From a virus, in the IMG/VR virus record IMGVR_UViG_3300024261_000067, positions 1 to 40,993 of that record: a DNA stretch of 40,993 nucleotides; one strand, given 5' to 3'. The translations under genes were made by a program, and so were the position numbers. Shown here piece after piece: positions 27,397 through 34,845 of the stretch. The notes beneath the pieces were generated by a model, which did no database searches, was not told the DNA's origin, and saw nothing but the letters and a program-made list of their open reading frames with translations. Positions within the stretch are counted from its first letter, which is position 1. Each line of letters starts with the position of its first letter.

Positions 27397-27948
27397 GTGG
27401 CATTTAATGTAAATCTTTTCGCTGGCAACATGGCACTTGGTGGTGCTAGACCTACGCTGTTTAGCGTACAAATCACCAACCCAATCAATGGCTCTGCGGA
27501 TATTCAAGTACCATTTATGGTCAAGGGAAGTTCAATTCCTGCGGCTACACTTGGAATGATCGAACTACCGTATTTTGGTCGTAAGGTCAAGATTGCAGGC
27601 GATAGAACATATGAGGATTGGACTACTTCAGTTCTCAATGATGAAGACTTTGGTATTCGTAATGCCATTGAAGAATGGTCACATGCTATCAACACACCAG
27701 TTGGTAACGTGGCTAACCTTGGTTCTGCATCGCCCTCGCAATATAAATCTGACGCACAAATTACTCAGTTTTCTAAGACTGGTATTCCAATTCGTACCTA
27801 TAACTTTGTCGGTCTTTGGCCAACAACCGTTGCTGCAATTGAACTTGCTTGGGATTCTAATGACCAAATTGAGGAATTTGAAGTAACATGGGCATATGAT
27901 TATTGGGAAATTCAATCTGGTATCACCGGTAACGGCGGCACTTCCTAA
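27397..27948 (+). CDS. 19: Tail tube protein gp19
   Basis: A 183-aa homologue of T4 gp19 (163 aa), the hexameric inner tube. Family features: NLFAGNMALGGARPTLFSVQ at the start, VPFMVKGSSIPAATLGMIEL, PYFGRKVKIAGDRTYEDWTT and WPTTVAAIELAWDSNDQIEE, then VTWAYDYWEI. The start is GTG, preceded by TTGGAGAA at good spacing; no ATG fits the conserved N-terminus. It is followed by a hairpin, and a Seg-like gene separates it from gp18. Confidence 0.95.
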   Translation: MAFNVNLFAGNMALGGARPTLFSVQITNPINGSADIQVPFMVKGSSIPAATLGMIELPYFGRKVKIAGDRTYEDWTTSVLNDEDFGIRNAIEEWSHAINTPVGNVANLGSASPSQYKSDAQITQFSKTGIPIRTYNFVGLWPTTVAAIELAWDSNDQIEEFEVTWAYDYWEIQSGITGNGGTS

Positions 27949-27960
27949 CTAAAATAAAAT

Positions 27961-27990
27961 GCGGGTCGCGGTGCTTGAACACCCACCCGC
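27961..27990 (+). terminator. Hairpin after gene 19 (weak or partial terminator)
   Basis: GCGGGT-cgc-GGTG-CTTGAA-CACC-c-ACCCGC forms a stem with a small internal bulge 12 bases after the gp19 stop. No T-run follows, so it may act as a processing/stability hairpin rather than a complete terminator. Confidence 0.5.
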
Positions 27991-28000
27991 ACTATTGCTT

Positions 28001-28195
28001 ATGAGGGGTAGAAAATATTCTAGTGAACACCGTAAAAATTTGAGTATATCAAAATCTACCGATTTTCATAGAGACCTGGCTAGAAAAAACGGATCTATGT
28101 TCAAAGGCTATATTCATTCAGAAGAAACCCGGCGGAAACGGAGTGAATCTATGAAAGCATGGCACGCCCAGAGAAAACTACTAAATAGTCAGTAG
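28001..28195 (+). CDS. Orphan NUMOD3 protein (truncated homing endonuclease remnant)
   Basis: A 64-aa basic protein made of two NUMOD3-like helices: RGRKYSSEHRKNLSISKS and GSMFKGYIHSEETRRKRSES, then MKAWHAQRK. These DNA-binding modules normally follow an HNH or GIY-YIG nuclease domain, which is absent here. It occupies the 19-20 junction, a typical endonuclease insertion site in this window, so it is most likely the remnant of a decayed endonuclease. An in-frame ATG at 27959 would start within the gp19 hairpin. Confidence 0.6.
   Translation: MRGRKYSSEHRKNLSISKSTDFHRDLARKNGSMFKGYIHSEETRRKRSESMKAWHAQRKLLNSQ
28181..28188 (+). promoter_or_regulatory. Possible degenerate late promoter for gene 20
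   Basis: CTAAATAG, 30 bases before the portal ATG, overlaps the end of the NUMOD3 remnant. It keeps the TAAATA core only. Confidence 0.35.
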
Positions 28196-28217
28196 ATGAA
28201 ATAGGAAAGATGTTGCC

Positions 28218-29834
28218 ATGATTCAGTTGTTCGGCTATCAAATTGGCCGTGTAGAAAAAGAAGACAAAAAGCGAGAGAACATTCAATCGTTCACCGCTCC
28301 GGCTAACCACGACGCGGCTATGACGGTTGCGGAAAATGGCGTCTTCGGTACATATTTGGATATGGACGCGACTTCAAAAAACGAAGCGCAACTTATCACA
28401 AAATACAGAGAACTTGCTTTATCACCTGAGGGTGAAAGAGCCATTGATGATATCGTAAACGAAGCGATCATAATGGAGAACTACAAGTCTCCTGTTGAAA
28501 TCAAGTTAGACAAACTGGAACAGCCAGAGGCTATCAAAAAGAAAATCACCGAAGAATTTGAACAGATTCTCAAGTTGATGGATTTCAACAACAAGGCTTA
28601 TGATATTTTCAAACGCTGGTACGTAGACGGTCGTTTGTATTACCACAAGATGATTGACGTAAAGAAGCCAAGGCAGGGCATTCTGGAATTGCGCTATATC
28701 GACCCTCGTAAAATCAAGAAGGTTCGTAAGCAGATTGCACCGAAGGACACTAACAGACCTGTTGTTTCTATTGCACCGTCATATAAAGAATTCTACCTAT
28801 ACAACGAACGTGGCATCGCCAGTAACATGAACGAGGGTATTCGTATCGCTAAAGATTCGATTACCTATGTTCACTCCGGTATTATCAACGAACGAAACAC
28901 CATCATCCTTTCGCATTTGAATAAGGCTCTAAAGATTTGGAACCAGATGCGTTGGATGGAAGACTCATTGGTCATTTACCGTATCTCTCGCGCACCCGAA
29001 CGTCGCATTTTCTACATTGACGTTGGTAACCTGCCGAAGATGAAGGCGGAACAATATCTCAAAGATATGATGGTCAAGCATAAGAACAAACTGGTCTATG
29101 ACGCCTCGACTGGTGAAATCAAAGACGACCGTAAATTCCAGACTATGATGGAAGATTTCTGGTTGCCTCGTCGTGAAGGTGGCAAAGGAACAGAGATTTC
29201 TACACTACCCGGTGGTGAGAACTTGGGTCAAATTGAGGATGTTGAATTCTTCAAAAACAAATTTTACAAGGCCTTGAACGTACCTATCTCTCGTATGGAA
29301 GCAGACGGCGCATTTAATCTTGGTCGTGCAAGTGAAATTACCCGTGACGAATTGAAATTCTCAAAGTTTATCAACAGATTGCGTATGCAGTTTGCCGAAA
29401 TGTTTGACGATTTTCTTGAAACCCAACTAATTCTCAAGGGTATCACAGACAAAGCAACATGGAATATCATCAAAGAGGATATCTTTTATGACTTCCGTGA
29501 AGATAACCACTTTGCTGAATCAAAGAACCAGGAAATCTTGCGCGAACGCATGACCATCTTGAATGATGTTGACGCCTATGTTGGTCGTTACTATTCTCTT
29601 GAGTGGGTCAAAAAGAATATTCTTCGCCAGACTGATGAAGAAATCGAAGAATTGGCTAAGGCTATGAAAGAGGATGAAGCGGAAGGAGTAGATCCAGAAG
29701 AAACTGGTGACACAAACTTCGGTGCTTTCTCTGGACGACCAGACGCGGCTACACGCGAAGAACCTATAGAGCAACTTCCAGACGAGGAAGACCGTCAGTT
29801 ACCTGGCGCACCGGAGCCAGAGCCAAAGAAGTGA
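28218..29834 (+). CDS. 20: Portal vertex protein gp20
   Basis: A 538-aa homologue of T4 gp20 (524 aa), the dodecameric DNA gate and prohead initiator. Diagnostic stretches include SPEGERAIDDIVNEAIIMEN, MDFNNKAYDIFKRWYVDGRL, LELRYIDPRKIKKVRKQ, RISRAPERRIFYIDVGNLPK, MKAEQYLKDMMVKHKNKLVY, and FKNKFYKALNVPISRMEAD. The C-terminus is acidic and Pro-rich as usual. The TGA is followed in the same frame by about 100 further open codons belonging to a decayed neighbour, described separately. Confidence 0.96.
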   Translation: MIQLFGYQIGRVEKEDKKRENIQSFTAPANHDAAMTVAENGVFGTYLDMDATSKNEAQLITKYRELALSPEGERAIDDIVNEAIIMENYKSPVEIKLDKLEQPEAIKKKITEEFEQILKLMDFNNKAYDIFKRWYVDGRLYYHKMIDVKKPRQGILELRYIDPRKIKKVRKQIAPKDTNRPVVSIAPSYKEFYLYNERGIASNMNEGIRIAKDSITYVHSGIINERNTIILSHLNKALKIWNQMRWMEDSLVIYRISRAPERRIFYIDVGNLPKMKAEQYLKDMMVKHKNKLVYDASTGEIKDDRKFQTMMEDFWLPRREGGKGTEISTLPGGENLGQIEDVEFFKNKFYKALNVPISRMEADGAFNLGRASEITRDELKFSKFINRLRMQFAEMFDDFLETQLILKGITDKATWNIIKEDIFYDFREDNHFAESKNQEILRERMTILNDVDAYVGRYYSLEWVKKNILRQTDEEIEELAKAMKEDEAEGVDPEETGDTNFGAFSGRPDAATREEPIEQLPDEEDRQLPGAPEPEPKK

Positions 29835-30286
29835 GCCGCCACAACTTTCCTAGATAGAATATGGATTAATACGTGTTCTGGTGACGGTATAAATATTGAT
29901 GATTGCTTAGGTTTGAGAGCATTAGACATTTCTATTGAAGGCGTTGTAAACGGTTTCAAAACAACAGCAACCTCATTGGGTACCGGTGGTGAAACTGACT
30001 TACAAAGAATTATAATTATGAACGCAACAACGGGTATCAATATCGGAACAAACGTCGAACACACAAAAGTTTATTTGTCGTGTCTTGTTGGACCTGATGT
30101 TACCACAAGGTTGACAGACAACGGCACAAATACCTTTGTCGAAACTGGCGCAAGGCTTCTGTTGATACAAGAGCAATTGCCGACGCTGTATGGGATGAAG
30201 CAGTCGCAGATCACACGACAGCCGGAACCTTCGGGGAACGTGTTGGCAAACTACTGACCAAAATTCAATCGCTTTACTACAACTAA
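29835..30286 (+). pseudogene. Decayed beta-helix/fibre-type gene after portal
   Basis: No intact gene spans this stretch, but two protein-like pieces can be read. From the portal stop to about 30150 the portal frame continues with TCSGDGINIDDCLGLRALDI and NATTGINIGTNVEHTKVYLS, resembling a parallel beta-helix spike; no usable ATG heads it. The C-terminal piece is in the frame one base back, from about 30155 (SVDTRAIADAVWDEAVADHT, then TAGTFGERVGKLL), a sequence type common at the ends of phage structural proteins. One indel between 30140 and 30160 would join them. A late octamer lies inside at 29888. It is either a remnant or a gene broken by a sequence error; no slippery heptamer was seen. 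Confidence 0.6.
29888..29895 (+). promoter_or_regulatory. T4-type late promoter octamer TATAAATA inside decayed gene
   Basis: Exact octamer 54 bases after the portal stop. It could transcribe the prohead core genes, though a second octamer at 30314 is closer. Confidence 0.5.
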
Positions 30287-30313
30287 ATAGCACAGTATAG
30301 AGCGCACAATTAT

Positions 30314-30321
30314 TATAAATA
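30314..30321 (+). promoter_or_regulatory. T4-type late promoter octamer TATAAATA (prohead core genes)
   Basis: Exact octamer 18 bases before the small core-protein ATG, with ATAGGAG as ribosome binding site between. Confidence 0.85.
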
Positions 30322-30339
30322 GTGATAGGAGAACAAATA

Positions 30340-30519
30340 ATGACCGAATACACAACAACAGATATCGTAAGGCATTCACTAGCGGGTGAAGCAGGCAAAG
30401 TAAAAGAAGCCGTGACCGCAGTAATGGGCGATAAAGTTGCAGACGCTCTGAACGTCAAGCGGGCTTCTATAGCCGCGACGTGGCTTCAATCCCAAACAGA
30501 CGAGGAACCTGATGAGTAA
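30340..30519 (+). CDS. Small prohead core protein (gp67/gp68-like)
   Basis: A 59-aa helical protein. The segment IVRHSLAGEAGKVKEAVTAV, then MGDKVADALNVKRASIAATW, matches a short core-protein pattern I recall from the 20-21 interval of marine T4-like phages, ending with the xVADALxxKRxxIAxxW signature. T4 places gp67 and gp68 here as minor scaffold proteins degraded by gp21. I chose the ATG with the strong ribosome binding site rather than an upstream in-frame ATG at 30322. Its last codons overlap the next gene by 8 bases. Confidence 0.7.
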   Translation: MTEYTTTDIVRHSLAGEAGKVKEAVTAVMGDKVADALNVKRASIAATWLQSQTDEEPDE

Positions 30520-31894
30520 ATCATTTAGACAAATGCGCCGAGACCTTCAAGAGGTACCCGAGGCAAACCCACAGGAAATGGAGCCTGAAAATCCAGAAGT
30601 CAAAGCCGCTAATTCGCTCAAAAAGGGCAAGAAGCTGGCTGATATGACTAAGCACCCAACTGCGGGTGACGAGGTTTTCAAAGGCAAAGCAACAGGCGCT
30701 CGGTCTTCTGTTCATGCTGAAGAAACTGAATTGGGTGAAGCTAAGAAATATGAATTCAATGCAGATCAAGAAAACTTTGATTTTGACCCAGAAGAAATGT
30801 TGAAGGCAGCAAAAGCCAAAGGTCTAAATGCTAAATTTACCTATCGCATGGGTCGGTCCAAAGGACCAGATGGTGTTACTATCAAAGATGATCCCGCAAA
30901 GGTCAAAAAGTTCATTAGTGGTTATGACGCGAAGGCTGCTAAAGGTATCGACTATTATAATCTGATTGAAAACGAAGAAACTGAATTGGCTGAAGGCGCA
31001 CTACAACTAAAAGCGATTCCTTATTTCGCCGCTGCTCAAGGTAAGATGCTCAACAAATCTGACCAAGCCAAGGCTTATATGGAAATCGGTAAACAAATGA
31101 AGGCGTTTGCCAAGAAGCATATCAAAGACAAAGAAGAAACAAATTACTGGAATTCGATCATCCATATCTTTAGTCGTGGTTCCAGACCATTTGAAGACGA
31201 TTTCATGTTCGGTTCCTTTGCGCCTGATAACGCAGACCAAATCAAAAAGCGTGTGGTACAAGTCATTTCTAAACTGACAGGTAACCCTAAGTTTTGGAAG
31301 GCTGTTGCAAGCATCAAAGAGGAAGTTGAACTTGATGAAATCAAAGCTAATCGCCCAAGAGCCGGTGGTAGTAAAGCGATTGAAAACAGCATCAAGCGCC
31401 ATATTGAAATGACAAAGGAATTTGTTAAAAAAGGTATGAGCCAAGAGGCCGCTTCTAAAAAAGCGTTTGATATTATCACTTCTGGTGTTAAAGAAGAAGT
31501 TGAACTTGATGAAGTTTCCGACGCTGGTAAAGCCGTTCTGGCTGCTAAAGGTGCCAAGAGAGGCATCCGTGATGTTCATAAAGCGGCTGACGGTGTTGAA
31601 AAATCTGTAGATGATGCAGAAGACGCAGCCAAGAAAGCATTGAAAGCCAAGAACAAAGAAACTCGTAAAGAGGGTCTCGAATCTTTCGGTAGTTTTATTG
31701 ACGAAGCCCTTTCTAAAAAAAACGCTGATAAGCAGAGCGCCGGAATGATGAAGGTTCTCAAAAAATCGTCCTTAGAATTTGCACAAAGAGAAGTCAAACG
31801 CTTGAGGGGCAAGGGTAAAAGTGATGAAGCCATTATGAAAACCCTACAAAAAGATGGACATAACGAAGACGCAATTCTGAAAGCAGTGGGGTAA
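30512..31894 (+). CDS. Prohead core/internal protein with repeated protease-site motifs
   Basis: A 460-aa Lys/Glu/Ala-rich helical protein in the core-protein interval. It carries short acidic motifs ending in a T4 gp21-like L/I-x-E site: ETELGEA (LGE 74-76), ETELAEG (159-161), KEEVELDEI (274-276), KEEVELDEV (332-334) and FGSFIDEAL (396-398). T4 prohead protease cuts after L/I-x-E, so this protein may be a polyprotein of internal peptides and basic domains packaged with DNA. Segments between the sites are basic (ANRPRAGGSKAIENSIKRHI). The C-terminal ~50 residues form a compact helical domain. Role as a core protein is likely; processing is prediction. Confidence 0.65.
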   Translation: MSKSFRQMRRDLQEVPEANPQEMEPENPEVKAANSLKKGKKLADMTKHPTAGDEVFKGKATGARSSVHAEETELGEAKKYEFNADQENFDFDPEEMLKAAKAKGLNAKFTYRMGRSKGPDGVTIKDDPAKVKKFISGYDAKAAKGIDYYNLIENEETELAEGALQLKAIPYFAAAQGKMLNKSDQAKAYMEIGKQMKAFAKKHIKDKEETNYWNSIIHIFSRGSRPFEDDFMFGSFAPDNADQIKKRVVQVISKLTGNPKFWKAVASIKEEVELDEIKANRPRAGGSKAIENSIKRHIEMTKEFVKKGMSQEAASKKAFDIITSGVKEEVELDEVSDAGKAVLAAKGAKRGIRDVHKAADGVEKSVDDAEDAAKKALKAKNKETRKEGLESFGSFIDEALSKKNADKQSAGMMKVLKKSSLEFAQREVKRLRGKGKSDEAIMKTLQKDGHNEDAILKAVG

Positions 31895-31897
31895 ATC

Positions 31898-32176
31898 ATG
31901 CCTAATCAAACCGATAAATTCAATAATTTCTATACGGACCTAGATAGTCCTGCGGCGCATTCCTATGCTATAACATCAAGTAACACAGCAAACACCACAC
32001 ATACGACCCGTTCGGTTTATGTTGGTGAGACTGGTACTCTTGTTGTTGAACTTGCAGGTATGGCTTCAGGAAACACCGTTACATTTACCGCTATTCCAGC
32101 TGGTACTGTTCTGCCTTTGCGCGTCCGTAAAGTGTGGACTAACTCAACAGCCAACAGCGTAATCGGAATGTACTAA
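31898..32176 (+). CDS. Head-spike base-like protein (GTA Rcc01079 type)
   Basis: A 92-aa beta-rich protein. The pattern TRSVYVGETGTLVVELAG ... VTFTAIPAGTVLPLRVRKVW ... SVIGMY corresponds to a small trimeric beta-barrel family whose described member is the spike base of the Rhodobacter capsulatus gene transfer agent (Rcc01079, as I recall). There, the spike base sits on capsid vertices and carries a spike fibre. The neighbouring gene here encodes a LamG protein that could be that fibre. The gene starts 3 bases after the core protein and 3 bases before the next gene. Family call is by remembered pattern and needs a profile search. Confidence 0.65.
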   Translation: MPNQTDKFNNFYTDLDSPAAHSYAITSSNTANTTHTTRSVYVGETGTLVVELAGMASGNTVTFTAIPAGTVLPLRVRKVWTNSTANSVIGMY

Positions 32177-32179
32177 ACC

Positions 32180-32959
32180 ATGAAATTGGGTGCTGGCATA
32201 TCTCTTACTAATATGGCTATCGTGAATCCTGCTTCCAGGTTCTCTGGTGGTGGAGGTGCGCCTGCTACTGATCCTTATTGGGATAATGTTGTACTATATT
32301 CTAAATTCAATGGTACAGACGCTTCAACCACGTTTGTTGATGAAACAGGCTTAAAAACATTAGCTGCCGTTGGCACCGCAGAACTTGATACAGCCGAAAA
32401 AGTATTCGGTACAGCGTCCCTTATCTTACCAGGCACTCACGATCATTATGTTTCTATAAATGCTGGAACTGAAATGACATTTGGAACTGGTGATTTAACT
32501 GTTGAAATGAGAGTTAAACTGAATGCCTTTGGTACAGCAGGCATCAACCTGCTAGACTTTAGATCAACTAACAGCGCAGCACCATGGGCAATTGATATTT
32601 TTGGTCCGGCGGCTGCGGAAGCATACAGAAATGAAATTCACTTCTATAACGGTACAGAATATGGTTCAACAGGCGCTGGTTTAACAACTGGTGTATGGTA
32701 TGCTATTGCTTGGACTAGAACAGGTGGTACATCATATCTGTTTGTAGATGGTGTTGAAGTAGGTTCGTTTGCTGATAGTAATAACTACACAAACGGTAAC
32801 CACACAACACGCATTGGTGATAACTGGGATTCAATAGTAGGTCCAGATGGCCCACTTTCTGGTTGGATGGATGAATTGAGAATAACAAAAGGTGTGGCTC
32901 GTTATACAGGCAACTACACAATCGCAACAGAAGAATTCCCAACTAGCGGTCCCGCATAA
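32180..32959 (+). CDS. LamG-domain protein, candidate head-spike fibre
   Basis: A 259-aa protein. Residues 1-30 are an attachment-like N-terminus with a glycine hinge (RFSGGGGAPATDPYWDNVVL). The rest is a single LamG/concanavalin-like sandwich: YSKFNGTDASTTFVDETG, LTVEMRVKLNAFG, GVWYAIAWTRTGGTSYLFVD, MDELRITKGVARYTGNY. The domain ends almost at the C-terminus. It lies between the spike-base-like gene and the prohead protease, not among tail fibres, so it is probably displayed on the capsid and may bind surface glycans (inference). Confidence 0.7.
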   Translation: MKLGAGISLTNMAIVNPASRFSGGGGAPATDPYWDNVVLYSKFNGTDASTTFVDETGLKTLAAVGTAELDTAEKVFGTASLILPGTHDHYVSINAGTEMTFGTGDLTVEMRVKLNAFGTAGINLLDFRSTNSAAPWAIDIFGPAAAEAYRNEIHFYNGTEYGSTGAGLTTGVWYAIAWTRTGGTSYLFVDGVEVGSFADSNNYTNGNHTTRIGDNWDSIVGPDGPLSGWMDELRITKGVARYTGNYTIATEEFPTSGPA

Positions 32960-32969
32960 AGGAAAAACA

Positions 32970-33620
32970 ATGAAACTAATTACAGAAATGTCTGAAGACG
33001 TTAAACCGTTTGAGGAATTGAACGAAGCGACTGGTGAGAAAACTCTATATATCAATGGAGTGTTTATGCAGTCTGAAGTCGCTAACCGTAATGGTCGTAA
33101 ATATCCAAGCGCGATCCTGGAACGTGAAGTTGCCCGTTATGTGACTGAAAATGTCGATAAGGGTAGAGCATGGGGCGAACTTGGTCATCCTACAGGACCG
33201 ACCATCAACCTCGACCGTGCGTCACACCGCATTACGTCGCTTGTCAAAGAAGGTAATAACTTCATTGGTAAAGCAAAAATTTCAAGCACCCCAATGGGTG
33301 ATATTGTCAAGGGTCTTATCAAAGACGGTGGCAATCTTGGTGTATCCAGCCGTGGCATGGGTTCACTAAAACAAGTCCAGGGCGTCAACGAAGTACAAGG
33401 TGATTTTCATCTGGCTACTCCGGCTGACATTGTGGCAGACCCTTCAGCACCCGATGCTTACGTTGACGGTATTATGGAAGGTAGAGAATGGGTATGGGCA
33501 AACGGTATCATCAAAGAAGTTGATATTGCCCGTCACCAACAAGTGATTCAAAAGGCGTCTAGGAGAGAACTTGAGGAAAGCAAACTTGCTGTTTTTCAGG
33601 ATTTTCTTTCAAGACTCTAA
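32970..33620 (+). CDS. 21: Prohead core protease gp21
   Basis: A 216-aa homologue of T4 gp21 (212 aa), the serine protease that cleaves scaffold, core and capsid precursors. Expected catalytic residues: His73 in WGELGHPTGPTINLDR and Ser126/127 in GGNLGVSSRGMGSL; an Asp in LATPADIVADPSAPDAYVDG may complete the site. The ATG preceded by AAAGGA is preferred to an upstream in-frame start at 32892, which would overlap the LamG gene. The C-terminus (RRELEESKLAVFQDFLSRL) is helical. Confidence 0.93.
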   Translation: MKLITEMSEDVKPFEELNEATGEKTLYINGVFMQSEVANRNGRKYPSAILEREVARYVTENVDKGRAWGELGHPTGPTINLDRASHRITSLVKEGNNFIGKAKISSTPMGDIVKGLIKDGGNLGVSSRGMGSLKQVQGVNEVQGDFHLATPADIVADPSAPDAYVDGIMEGREWVWANGIIKEVDIARHQQVIQKASRRELEESKLAVFQDFLSRL

Positions 33621-33623
33621 TTT

Positions 33624-33631
33624 TATAAATA
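33624..33631 (+). promoter_or_regulatory. T4-type late promoter octamer TATAAATA (gene 22)
   Basis: Exact octamer immediately after the protease stop, 34 bases before the scaffold ATG with an AAGGAG ribosome binding site. Confidence 0.88.
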
Positions 33632-33664
33632 CTGTTGAAGTAATACATTAAGGAGACTGTAACA

Positions 33665-34804
33665 ATGTCTATCAAAGATGAACAATTGGACGAATTCAAG
33701 GCTGACCATTCTGGCACGCCTGTTGTGAAGGGCTCCGAAATTAGCGATTCTGACAAAAGTAAGAACGCTGAAGATCCAAAAGCTGACGGCAAGAAGAAAA
33801 AAGGCGCCCAAAGCCAAGAAACCATTTCTGCTAAAGAAGCGTTGAAAAACGAAGAAGTCGAAGAAGAATTGACTAAAGCGGATATGATTAATGCTGTTAT
33901 TGACAGCATGAAAGACAAATCCACCCTCGAACTTGAATCAATGTTCGATGGCGTCATGGGTTCTCTCGTTGAAGCCGACGATGAAGATGATGACGACGAT
34001 GAAGACGACGACGATAAAAAGTCCGAGAAAAAAGAAAACCCTTTCAAAAAAGTAACCAAAGAAGATGTTGACCTTGCAGCCGACGTTGCTGCAATGTTCG
34101 GTGATGAAGACCTTTCCGAGGAATTCAAAGCCACTGCAACTACTATCTTTGAAGCCGCTGTTGTTGCTAAGGCTAACGAAGTTGCCCAGCAAATTGCAGA
34201 AGCGGCTGAAGCAGAACTTACTGAAACCAGTGATGCTCTTGTGGCGGAAATGGCTCAAAAAGTTGATACATATCTTGAATATGTTTGCGAAGAATGGGTA
34301 TCAGAAAACGAACTAGCTATCGATTCTGGTATTCGTAACGAACTAGCCGAATCTTTCATTACTGGCCTACACGGCTTGTTGGAAGACCATTTCATTGACG
34401 TACCCGAAGAAAAGGTTGACGTTGTTGAGGAATTGGCCCTTCGTAACCAAGATCTAGAAGCGCAATTAGATGAAGCATTGAATGCTTCTATCGACCTTCG
34501 TCAGGAAAAAGACACTCTGACAATGGCTGAAATTGTTGCGGAAGTGACTGAAGGTCTCGTTGACACTCAGGCAGAAAAATTGAAAGCACTCGCCGAAGGC
34601 GTTGATTTCGATAGTGAAGATGATTATCGTGACAAAGTTGTTACTCTGAAGGAAAGTTATTTCCCAACAGATGGCAAAGTTGTCGTTCTAAGTGAAGAAG
34701 TATCTGACGAAGCTATTGACGACGGTAGCGAATCAGAAGCCCGAAAAGCGGACCCAGCGATGAGCCCGTATATGGACGCCATTTCTCGCACTACAAAACG
34801 CTAA
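33665..34804 (+). CDS. 22: Prohead scaffolding core protein gp22
   Basis: A 379-aa highly acidic, helical protein at the gene 22 position between protease and capsid. An Asp/Glu run around residues 99-118 is followed by EKKENPFKKVTKEDVDLAAD. The C-terminal half (DVVEELALRNQDLEAQLDEA, LRQEKDTLTMAEIVAEVTEG, YRDKVVTLKESYFP) matches the coiled-coil core of the family. It is longer than T4 gp22 (269 aa), mainly by an N-terminal extension (residues 1-120) that begins SIKDEQLDEFKADHSGTPV and contains L-x-E sites. It forms the internal scaffold and is degraded by gp21. Confidence 0.88.
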   Translation: MSIKDEQLDEFKADHSGTPVVKGSEISDSDKSKNAEDPKADGKKKKGAQSQETISAKEALKNEEVEEELTKADMINAVIDSMKDKSTLELESMFDGVMGSLVEADDEDDDDDEDDDDKKSEKKENPFKKVTKEDVDLAADVAAMFGDEDLSEEFKATATTIFEAAVVAKANEVAQQIAEAAEAELTETSDALVAEMAQKVDTYLEYVCEEWVSENELAIDSGIRNELAESFITGLHGLLEDHFIDVPEEKVDVVEELALRNQDLEAQLDEALNASIDLRQEKDTLTMAEIVAEVTEGLVDTQAEKLKALAEGVDFDSEDDYRDKVVTLKESYFPTDGKVVVLSEEVSDEAIDDGSESEARKADPAMSPYMDAISRTTKR

Positions 34805-34807
34805 ATT

Positions 34808-34815
34808 TATAAATA
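34808..34815 (+). promoter_or_regulatory. T4-type late promoter octamer TATAAATA (gene 23)
   Basis: Exact octamer 31 bases before the capsid ATG, with AAAGGAG between. It starts 4 bases after the gp22 stop. Confidence 0.9.
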
Positions 34816-34845
34816 AGAGTACAATACATCCAAAGGAGAACAACA

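Noticed and set aside
30098-30257. Programmed -1 frameshift to join the two halves of the decayed gene
   Set aside because: No X-XXY-YYZ heptamer or following hairpin was seen in the overlap; an indel is simpler.
32892-33620. Upstream start of the gp21 protease at 32892
   Set aside because: It would overlap the LamG gene by 68 bases and adds a non-conserved polar leader; the ATG at 32970 has a ribosome binding site and gives the usual gp21 length.
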